Under the pieces are notes generated by a model. It saw only the letters and a program-made list of their open reading frames with translations. It was not told the origin of the DNA and did not search any database. From positions 1 through 9,940 of the forward strand of contig CALDFY010000172.1 of the NCBI GenBank assembly GCA_937942115.1: a DNA stretch of 9,940 nucleotides, given 5' to 3'. This stretch comes from an uncultured Anaerolineae bacterium (lineage in GTDB: Bacteria > Chloroflexota > Anaerolineae > B4-G1 > DUEL01). Positions 4,749 through 9,940 of the stretch are shown piece after piece (positions within the stretch are counted from its first letter, which is position 1; every line of letters begins with the position of its first letter). The translations under genes were made by a program, and so were the position numbers.

Positions 4749-6170
4749 TCAAGCACCGGCGGCGGCCCGCTCTATTGCCTGGACAATCTTATAGTAGCCG
4801 GTACAGCGACAGAGGTTTCCGGCAATCGCTTGGAGAATCTGCTCGCGGGAGGGGTGGGGCAGTTCTTCCAGCAACTTAGCCCCGCTCATCACAAATCCAG
4901 GCGTACAGTAGCCGCACTGGACGGCACCCTCCTGGATGAAGGCCTGCTGGAGGGGGTGGAGTTCCTCGCCCCGGGCCAGTCCCTCCACGGTGACAATCTG
5001 GGCGCCGTGGGCGCGCGGGGCCGGGACCAGGCAGGAGAGGACGGCGATGCCGTCCAGCCAGACGGTACAGGTGCCGCACTGGCCTTCGCCACATCCCTCT
5101 TTGGTGCCGGTCAGCCCCAGGTCCTCCCGCAGCATCCGCAGGAGGGTCTTGCCGTTGGCCCCATGGACGACGCGGTTCTCGCCGTTGACGGTGCACTCTA
5201 TGGGCTCATCCCCGCCGACGGTGTGGCGGACCGTCCGGCCAGCCAGGCGGGGAAATCGGCCATCGCTGCGCCCCCAGAGGAGGGGGGGACGGTCCGGGAA
5301 GCCCTCTCGCTCCCGCCCTTCGGCCAGCGCGGCCAGCGCGCGCCGGACCAGCACGTGCGCCATCTCCCGGCGGTACTCTGCCCCCGCGCGGATGTCGTCT
5401 ATAGGGACGGCCACCTGGGCGGCCAGGGCCGCCGCCTCGGCGATGCGCTCTTCCGTCAGCGGGCCGCCCACCAGCACCCCCTCGGCCTCGCAGGCCCGGA
5501 TGACGGTGGGGGCCACGCTCCCCAATGCGATCCGCGCCCGGGTGACGACGCCTCGTTCCATCCGCACGACAACCGCCGCGTTGACCACGGAGACCGCCAG
5601 CGCCTGCCGCAGGCTCAGTTTCAGAAAGACGCCCCGCTCGCCGGGGGCCATCACCGGCACCCGGATTTCGGTCAGCATCTCATCGGGGGCCAGGTCCACC
5701 TGCCGTACCCCCTGGTAGAACTCCCGAATGGGGACCAACCGCTCGCCGCGCACCGAACGAAGGACGAGAGTAGCACCCAGCGCGACCAGTGGAGGAATCG
5801 TATCCCCGGCCGGAGAGGCGGTGACCAGGTTGCCGCCCAGGGTGCCCCGGTTGCGGATGGCCGGCGCGCCCACACGCCAGGCCGCCTGGGCCAGCGGGAA
5901 GGCCCGCTCCCGAACCACCGATGAGGCCGCCAGCCGATTGTGGGTGACCAGCGGTCCCAGGCGGAGGGTGTCGCCGTCCAGCGCAATACCGTCCAAACCC
6001 GGCACCCGGCTGATGTCTATGAGGACGGGCGCTTCCCGCATCCCGCGCTCCAGTTCCAGCAACAGGTCCGTCCCGCCGGCGATCAGGCGGGCCTGGGGAC
6101 CGTGTTCGGCCAACAACTGCCGCGTTTCCTCCACGGAGGTCGGTGTGTAGTACGTCTCCCAGAGAGTCAT
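4749..6170 (-). CDS. Fused FAD-binding and [2Fe-2S] subunit of a molybdenum hydroxylase (CoxM-CoxS order), 473 aa
   Basis: Electron-transfer part of a xanthine dehydrogenase / CO dehydrogenase-type molybdenum hydroxylase. Residues about 1-285 are the medium (FAD) subunit: AGGTDLL at 31-37 and RNRGTLGGN at 106-114 are its flavin-binding loops, and about 175-280 is the CO-dehydrogenase flavoprotein C-terminal domain. After a linker (about 285-322), residues 323-473 form the complete small subunit: Cys360, 365, 368 and 380 bind the plant-ferredoxin-type cluster, and Cys419, 422, 454 and 456 (QCGYC and CRC) bind the second. The start is ATG 6170, with GGAGG six nt upstream; a longer in-frame start at 6230 lies in the promoter. 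Fused xanthine dehydrogenases usually run FeS then FAD, so this order is less common. No molybdopterin large subunit (CoxL/XdhB type) is in the window, so partner and substrate are unknown; neither domain alone would catalyse the hydroxylation. Junction reads cleanly with no frameshift. Confidence 0.92.
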   Translation of the reverse strand: MTLWETYYTPTSVEETRQLLAEHGPQARLIAGGTDLLLELERGMREAPVLIDISRVPGLDGIALDGDTLRLGPLVTHNRLAASSVVRERAFPLAQAAWRVGAPAIRNRGTLGGNLVTASPAGDTIPPLVALGATLVLRSVRGERLVPIREFYQGVRQVDLAPDEMLTEIRVPVMAPGERGVFLKLSLRQALAVSVVNAAVVVRMERGVVTRARIALGSVAPTVIRACEAEGVLVGGPLTEERIAEAAALAAQVAVPIDDIRAGAEYRREMAHVLVRRALAALAEGREREGFPDRPPLLWGRSDGRFPRLAGRTVRHTVGGDEPIECTVNGENRVVHGANGKTLLRMLREDLGLTGTKEGCGEGQCGTCTVWLDGIAVLSCLVPAPRAHGAQIVTVEGLARGEELHPLQQAFIQEGAVQCGYCTPGFVMSGAKLLEELPHPSREQILQAIAGNLCRCTGYYKIVQAIERAAAGA

Positions 6171-6201
6171 GGCAAACCTCCGTCCAAAAGTTCTTGGTTC
6201 A

Positions 6202-6230
6202 AGTATACCCTTTTGCAGGGGTTTTTGCAA
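6202..6230 (-). promoter_or_regulatory. Promoter of the FAD/FeS fusion gene
   Basis: On the minus strand TTGCAA (6230-6225, 4 of 6 to the -35 consensus) is followed by a 17-bp spacer and TATACT (6207-6202, 5 of 6 to the -10 consensus). RNA would start near 6195, giving a 25-nt leader that contains the GGAGG ribosome site of the start at 6170. Spacing and leader agree well with the chosen start. Confidence 0.65.
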
Positions 6231-6380
6231 ATGCAGGCGTCTGAGATTGCGGGTTTGCCGACGTTCGGGCGCGAACCGGTCTCTAACGGAAATCTAATCC
6301 CCTTCCATCGTTCTTCTAACGCGGGAGGACTATCATTTCCGGCGGGCGCTACCTGCCCATCACGTTTCACTTTTCACACA
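6231..6380 (+). other. clpB upstream region, no heat-shock operator recognised
   Basis: No gene is seen. I looked for a CIRCE element (TTAGCACTC with inverted partner) and found none, nor a convincing sigma-32-type pair. TATCAT at 6331-6336 could be a -10 box, but no acceptable -35 lies 15-18 bp upstream. A near-direct repeat, TTTCAC and TTTTCAC, sits at about 6365-6377. How clpB is controlled cannot be read here. Confidence 0.4.
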
Positions 6381-6388
6381 AAGGAGGT
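6381..6388 (+). promoter_or_regulatory. Full-length Shine-Dalgarno site deciding the clpB start
   Basis: AAGGAGGT is a full match to the anti-Shine-Dalgarno. Two in-frame ATGs follow, at 6390 and 6396. GGAGG ends at 6387, so the spacing is 2 nt to the first and 8 nt to the second. The second ATG (MDFNRYTEK) is therefore the likely start and also matches the usual ClpB N-terminus. Confidence 0.8.
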
Positions 6389-6395
6389 GATGAGT

Positions 6396-8972
6396 ATGGA
6401 CTTCAATCGGTACACCGAAAAAGCTCAGGAAGCCCTTTTCGCCGCTCAGCGGCTGACCAGCGAATACCATCACGGCCAGATAGAGCCGGAGCATTTGCTA
6501 TTGGCCCTGGTCCGCCAGACCGACGGCGTGGTGCCCCAGGTGCTGGCGAAGATGAACGTCCCGCCGGAGACCGTTGCGCAGGCGGCGGAGCGCGCGCTGC
6601 GGGAGAAGCCGAAGGTCTACGGCCCGACGCAGGTCGGCCTCTCCCGGGACCTCTCCCGCGCGCTGGAGGAGGCGGAGAAGGTCGCCGCCCGGATGCGGGA
6701 CGAGTTCATCAGCACGGAGCATCTCCTGCTGGCCCTGCTGGGGCCGCACGGGAACGGCGCCGCGCGCATCCTCGCCGCCCACGGCGTCACCGAGGACGCC
6801 GTCTTGCGGGCCCTGACCGCCATTCGCGGCAGCCAGCGGGTCACGTCCCAGAACCCGGAGGCCACCTACCAGGCGCTGGAAAAGTACGGGCGGGACCTCA
6901 CCGCGCTGGCCCGCCAGGGGAAATTGGACCCGGTCATCGGGCGGGATGAGGAAATCCGACGGGTCATGCAGATTCTCAACCGCCGCACCAAAAACAACCC
7001 GGTCCTGGTCGGCGACGCCGGCGTCGGGAAGACGGCCATCGTGGAGGGGCTGGCCCAGCGCATCGTCCGGGGCGACGTCCCGGAAGGGCTGAAGAATAAG
7101 CGCATCGTCGCGCTGGACCTGGGCGCGCTGGTCGCCGGGGCCAAGTACCGGGGCGAGTTTGAGGAGCGCCTGAAGGCCGTCCTCAAAGAGGTCACCGACG
7201 CAGCGGGGGAAATCATCCTGTTCATTGACGAAATCCATCAGGTCGTCGGCGCGGGGCGGGCCGAGGGCGCGCCGATGGACGCGGCCAACATCCTCAAGCC
7301 GATGCTGGCCCGGGGCGAACTCCACTGCATCGGCGCGACGACGCTGGACGAATACCGCAAGTACATTGAGAAAGACGCCGCACTGGAGCGGCGTTTCCAG
7401 CCCGTCTACGTGGACGAGCCGTCGGTGGAGGACACCATCAGCATCCTGCGCGGGCTGAAAGAGCGGTATGAGGTCCACCACGGCGTCCGCATCCAGGACG
7501 CCGCCTGTATCGCCGCCGCCGTCCTCAGCCACCGCTACATCGCCGACCGGCACCTGCCCGACAAGGCCATTGACCTGGTGGACGAGGCCGCGTCCCGCCT
7601 GCGGATGGAGATAGATTCCAAGCCCGCCGAACTGGACGAGGTGGACCGGCGCATCATGCAACTGGAGATTGAGCGGGAGGCGCTGAAGAAGGAGACGGAC
7701 GAGGCCAGTCGGGAGCGGCTGGCGAAACTGGAGAAGGAACTGGCCGACCTGCGGGAGGAGAGCGGGGCGCTGCGGGCTCGGTGGGAACGGGAGAAGGCGG
7801 CCATCCAGGCCCTGCGGGAGACCAAAGAGCGCATTGAGCAGGTCCGCCACCAGATTGAGGAGGCCCAGCGGGCCCTGGACTATGCCCGCGCGTCCGAACT
7901 CCAGTACGGCGTGCTGATAGAACTGGAGCGCCAGCGGCGGGAGCAGGAGGAACAGTTGAAGCAACTCCAGGCCGACCGGCCCCTGCTGAAAGAGGAGGTC
8001 GGGCCGGAGGACGTCGCCAAAGTGGTGGCGGAGTGGACCGGCATCCCGGTGACCAAACTCCTGGAGGGGGAACTGGAGAAACTCCTGCGGATGGAGGAGG
8101 CGCTTCACCGGCGCGTCGTGGGGCAGGACGAGGCCGTCCGGGCCGTCGCCAACGCTGTCCGGCGCGCCCGTGCGGGGCTCCAGGACCCCAACCGGCCCAT
8201 CGGATCCTTCATCTTCCTGGGGCCGACGGGGGTGGGCAAGACCGAACTGGCCCGCGCGCTGGCGGAGTTCCTCTTTGACACCGAGGAGGCGATGGTCCGG
8301 ATTGACATGAGCGAGTACCAGGAGCGGCACACCGTCTCCCGCCTCATCGGCGCGCCGCCGGGCTACGTGGGCTACGAGGAAGGCGGCCAACTCACCGAGG
8401 CGGTCCGTCGCCGGCCCTACAGCGTGGTCCTCTTTGACGAGATAGAGAAGGCCCACCCGGAGGTCTTCAACACCCTGCTCCAACTCCTGGACGAGGGCCG
8501 TCTGACCGACGGGCACGGGCGCACGGTGGACTTCCGCAACACCATCGTCATTATGACCAGCAACATCGGCAGCCGCTGGATCAAGGAACTGGGCGTAGAG
8601 GCGGCGCGGGAGCGAGTGATGGAAGAACTGGACCGGACCTTCCGTCCGGAGTTCCTGAACCGGATTGACGAGATCATCCTCTTCCACAGCCTGACGCGGG
8701 AGGACCTGAAGCGGATTGTGGACATCCAGATGGAGCGGCTGCGGGGACTGCTGGCCCAGAAGCAGATGGGGCTGGAGTGGACGGATGGGCTGCGGGAGCA
8801 TCTGGCCGAAGTGGGCTACGACCCGGTCTTCGGCGCGCGGCCGCTGAAGCGGGTCATCCAGCGGGAGGTGCAGGACCCGCTGGCGCTGGCCATCCTGCGC
8901 GGCGAGTTCCGCGAGGGGGATACGGTACGGGTGGACGTCCGGGACGGCCGGGTGGTGTTCGCGAAAAAGTAG
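6396..8972 (+). CDS. clpB: ClpB protein disaggregase (Hsp100, AAA+)
   Basis: Cytoplasmic hexameric ATPase that, with DnaK/DnaJ/GrpE, pulls polypeptides out of aggregates after heat or other stress. At 858 aa it has normal ClpB length and all parts. The N-domain is about 1-145. AAA-1 has Walker A GDAGVGKT at 206-213, pore Tyr251, Walker B Glu279 and Arg fingers 332-333. The coiled-coil middle domain, about 400-530, is full length, which separates ClpB from ClpA and ClpC. AAA-2 has Walker A GPTGVGKT at 609-616, pore Tyr657, Walker B Glu682 and Arg finger 756. The C-terminal small domain follows. No ClpP-docking IGF/IGL-type loop was noticed, in agreement with a non-proteolytic role. Positions match E. 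coli ClpB closely. An upstream in-frame extension to 5940 is antisense of the FAD gene and not real. It stands alone, divergent from the FAD/FeS gene and convergent with the macrodomain gene; dnaK partners are not in view. Confidence 0.98.
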   Translation: MDFNRYTEKAQEALFAAQRLTSEYHHGQIEPEHLLLALVRQTDGVVPQVLAKMNVPPETVAQAAERALREKPKVYGPTQVGLSRDLSRALEEAEKVAARMRDEFISTEHLLLALLGPHGNGAARILAAHGVTEDAVLRALTAIRGSQRVTSQNPEATYQALEKYGRDLTALARQGKLDPVIGRDEEIRRVMQILNRRTKNNPVLVGDAGVGKTAIVEGLAQRIVRGDVPEGLKNKRIVALDLGALVAGAKYRGEFEERLKAVLKEVTDAAGEIILFIDEIHQVVGAGRAEGAPMDAANILKPMLARGELHCIGATTLDEYRKYIEKDAALERRFQPVYVDEPSVEDTISILRGLKERYEVHHGVRIQDAACIAAAVLSHRYIADRHLPDKAIDLVDEAASRLRMEIDSKPAELDEVDRRIMQLEIEREALKKETDEASRERLAKLEKELADLREESGALRARWEREKAAIQALRETKERIEQVRHQIEEAQRALDYARASELQYGVLIELERQRREQEEQLKQLQADRPLLKEEVGPEDVAKVVAEWTGIPVTKLLEGELEKLLRMEEALHRRVVGQDEAVRAVANAVRRARAGLQDPNRPIGSFIFLGPTGVGKTELARALAEFLFDTEEAMVRIDMSEYQERHTVSRLIGAPPGYVGYEEGGQLTEAVRRRPYSVVLFDEIEKAHPEVFNTLLQLLDEGRLTDGHGRTVDFRNTIVIMTSNIGSRWIKELGVEAARERVMEELDRTFRPEFLNRIDEIILFHSLTREDLKRIVDIQMERLRGLLAQKQMGLEWTDGLREHLAEVGYDPVFGARPLKRVIQREVQDPLALAILRGEFREGDTVRVDVRDGRVVFAKK

Positions 8973-8993
8973 CGCAAGATTCATCTTGTGCCT

Positions 8994-9026
8994 GCGGCGG
9001 GGGCAAGGCCCCCGCCGCAAACTTTT
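8994..9026 (+). terminator. GC-rich hairpin after clpB, probable terminator
   Basis: GCGGCGGGGGC (8994-9004) and GCCCCCGCCGC (9008-9018) are perfect 11-bp arms with a 3-nt loop, 21 nt after the clpB stop. A short T4 run follows only at 9023-9026, after AAAC, so this is an imperfect intrinsic terminator. The same type of GC hairpin may also be a dispersed palindrome in this genome. Confidence 0.6.
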
Positions 9027-9042
9027 CCACCCGGGCATCTGG

Positions 9043-9076
9043 ACGGGCCGGGCAATTCCGGAATTTCCCGGCCCGT
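9043..9076. repeat. 34-bp imperfect palindrome between convergent clpB and macrodomain genes
   Basis: ACGGGCCGGG (9043-9052) pairs with CCCGGCCCGT (9067-9076). After one mismatch (9053/9066) five more pairs follow, AATTC (9054-9058) with GAATT (9061-9065). It lies 8 nt past the end of the macrodomain gene and 71 nt past clpB. It may act as a two-way terminator stem, although no T-run follows on either strand. A dispersed palindrome is the alternative. Confidence 0.5.
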
Positions 9077-9084
9077 TCTGGAGG

Positions 9085-9645
9085 TCAGCAGGTTGCCGGG
9101 CCCATCAGCCGCTCCAGCGTATCCGCGAAAACCCGGTAGGCCGACGGACCATACAGGCAGAAAACGACCCGTTCCAGCCCCGTCTCCCCCTGCAGATAAT
9201 CGGCGGCTGCCCGCAGGAGGACCTCTGCGGCCTCCTCCATCGGGTACCCGAAGATACCCGTGCTGATCGCGGGCAGGGCGACCGATTTGAGGTGATACTC
9301 GTCCGCCATCCGCAGCGCGGCACGGACCGCCGACGCCAGAAGTTGGGCCGACCGCTCCGGGGCCGTCCGATCGTATATCGGCCCGACGGCATGGATGACG
9401 TAGCGGGCCTTCAGACGACCTCCGGACGTGATGGCAGCGGAGCCGGTGGGCACCGGACCGTGGCGGCGGATCCAATCGTCGCTCTCCTGCTGGATTGTCG
9501 GGCCCCCTTTGCGCGCGATCGCCCCTGCCACTCCACCTCCATGGGCCAGATATTCGTTGGCGGCGTTGACGATGGCGTCGGTTGCCATCTCCGTAATATC
9601 CCCTTCTACCAATTCCAGCGCGGTGCGATGGACTTGAACTTTCAT
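9085..9645 (-). CDS. Macrodomain protein, ADP-ribose binding / probable ADP-ribosyl hydrolase, 186 aa
   Basis: Stand-alone macrodomain covering nearly the whole protein. Ligand-site motifs are present in order: GDIT at 15-18, NAAN at 27-30, the glycine loop HGGGVAGAI at 35-43, HAVGP at 85-89, and STGIFGYP at 128-135. The LAHGGGVAGAI form and overall run resemble the archaeal Af1521 type more than the GGGGVDGAIH form of MacroD. Such proteins bind ADP-ribose and may remove it from proteins or hydrolyse O-acetyl-ADP-ribose or ADP-ribose-1''-phosphate; which applies here is unknown. The start is ATG 9645, with GGGAGG six nt upstream; a longer in-frame start at 9672 lacks a ribosome site. No ADP-ribosyltransferase toxin (DarT-like) or NAD-related gene is next to it, so an antitoxin role is not supported. 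It converges on clpB, and upstream of it lies a palindrome-rich spacer. Confidence 0.92.
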   Translation of the reverse strand: MKVQVHRTALELVEGDITEMATDAIVNAANEYLAHGGGVAGAIARKGGPTIQQESDDWIRRHGPVPTGSAAITSGGRLKARYVIHAVGPIYDRTAPERSAQLLASAVRAALRMADEYHLKSVALPAISTGIFGYPMEEAAEVLLRAAADYLQGETGLERVVFCLYGPSAYRVFADTLERLMGPATC

Positions 9646-9700
9646 TCTCAGCCTCCCTGCTTTTGCGCCCAACGGGCCGCAAGGTAACTACCTACGCCAG

Positions 9701-9713
9701 GGGCTAAAAGCCC
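9701..9713. repeat. Small hairpin GGGCT-AAA-AGCCC
   Basis: Perfect 5-bp arms with a 3-nt AAA loop, within a CCAGGGGCTAAAAGCCCAA phrase of a kind I associate with dispersed bacterial intergenic repeats. It lies upstream of the macrodomain gene, next to smaller palindromes such as GGTA-AC-TACC (9683-9692). Confidence 0.4.
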
Positions 9714-9763
9714 AATGGCCCTCACTTTTTCGGCGCGCTGGCCTCCTTCCTCCCCCGGCCCTT

Positions 9764-9794
9764 CCCCTCTCCCAAAATTCGTTTGGGAGAGGGG
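9764..9794. repeat. 31-bp palindrome, 13-bp perfect arms, loop ATTCG
   Basis: CCCCTCTCCCAAA (9764-9776) and TTTGGGAGAGGGG (9782-9794) are perfect inverted arms around 5 nt. It is far from any gene end in view, has no T-tract, and resembles CCCTCTCCCAAA-type palindromes dispersed in several bacterial genomes (from memory). It is most likely a REP- or MITE-like element. Confidence 0.75.
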
Positions 9795-9857
9795 TGCCTC
9801 CCCCATAAGCGTTAACTTAAGGCTGGCTTCGGCTCTCCGCTTCCCGCCGCCTCGGGC

Positions 9858-9874
9858 GCCGATGGGAAATCGGC
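9858..9874. repeat. Palindrome GCCGAT-GGGAA-ATCGGC
   Basis: Perfect 6-bp arms (9858-9863 and 9869-9874) with a 5-nt loop, between two longer palindromes. Probably part of the same repeat-rich spacer. Confidence 0.5.
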
Positions 9875-9882
9875 CTCCCCCG

Positions 9883-9905
9883 GGGGCAACCGCAAGGGTT
9901 GCCCC
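9883..9905. repeat. Palindrome with 9-bp arms GGGGCAACC / GGTTGCCCC
   Basis: Perfect arms at 9883-9891 and 9897-9905 around loop GCAAG, followed by TACGC. The family GTAGGGGCAACC...GGTTGCCCC is familiar as a dispersed intergenic repeat in Chloroflexota and other groups; this is recollection and needs a genome search. Confidence 0.65.
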
Positions 9906-9920
9906 TACGCTTTGCGCCGG

Positions 9921-9940
9921 GCGTCAACCTGCGTTGACGC
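9921..9940. repeat. Palindrome GCGTCAAC-CTGC-GTTGACGC at the window edge
   Basis: Perfect 8-bp arms (9921-9928, 9933-9940) around 4 nt; it may continue past the edge. It forms the last member of the palindrome series that fills 9646-9940, where I see no gene on either strand. Confidence 0.6.

Noticed and set aside
4830..5924. 364-codon plus-strand open frame opposite the FAD/FeS gene
   Set aside because: Shadow of a complete, motif-verified gene; no ribosome site and no recognisable domain.
5940..6395. Long N-terminal extension of ClpB
   Set aside because: Begins inside the FAD gene and crosses the intergenic region; the AAGGAGGT site and ClpB family N-terminus fix the start at 6396.
6231..6395. 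CIRCE/HrcA or sigma-32 heat-shock control of clpB
   Set aside because: Looked for the CIRCE inverted repeat and sigma-32 boxes and saw neither.
6498..9038. 846-codon open frame on the minus strand opposite clpB
   Set aside because: ClpB is unmistakable on the plus strand with every motif. The reverse frame is open because of GC-rich third positions, has no known domain and is rich in Leu, Pro, Gly, Arg and Gln.
9085..9645. DarG-like antitoxin role for the macrodomain
   Set aside because: No DarT-type ADP-ribosyltransferase is adjacent and the protein is a single macrodomain without the DarG C-terminal part.

Overview
The window is high-GC bacterial DNA with long genes on both strands and no RNA gene or CRISPR array. 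Two things point to Chloroflexota (Anaerolineae-like): a membrane-anchored Thr-Pro repeat protein of a kind common there, and short intergenic palindromes of a style I associate with those genomes. This is inference from style, because no marker gene is present and the gene families are widespread. The first ~110 bases are clearly more AT-rich than the rest and look like the 3' remnant of another gene, possibly a prepilin.

Layout. 97-3917 holds three different M42 (TET-type) aminopeptidases, all on the minus strand. Transcription would run from the copy at 3917 through the copy starting at 2857 (7 nt apart) towards the third copy at 1083. A plus-strand toxin-antitoxin pair, AbrB-type VapB and PIN-domain VapC (1166-1827), lies between the second and third peptidases. 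Its toxin gene overlaps the tail of the middle peptidase in convergent orientation. Next come a single-pass membrane protein with a long Thr-Pro stalk (4062-4670, minus), read from a strong promoter that places the RNA start almost at the ATG, and a fused FAD-binding plus [2Fe-2S] protein of the molybdenum-hydroxylase type (4749-6170, minus) with no molybdenum-binding large subunit beside it. ClpB is divergent on the plus strand (6396-8972). A macrodomain protein converges on it (9085-9645, minus). The last 295 bases carry no gene but a series of perfect short palindromes.

How the genes relate. The M42 peptidases (final peptide trimming), ClpB (disaggregation) and the macrodomain protein (ADP-ribose binding or removal) all fit protein and stress housekeeping, but each is a known family. 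The window as a whole does not look like one dedicated operon. The least ordinary points are the three-paralog peptidase cluster split by a toxin-antitoxin module, an in-phase C7 slippery heptamer at the vapB/vapC junction, the FAD-then-FeS fusion order, a probable leaderless transcript, and the broken reading frame at the left edge. I do not see a convincing wholly new system.
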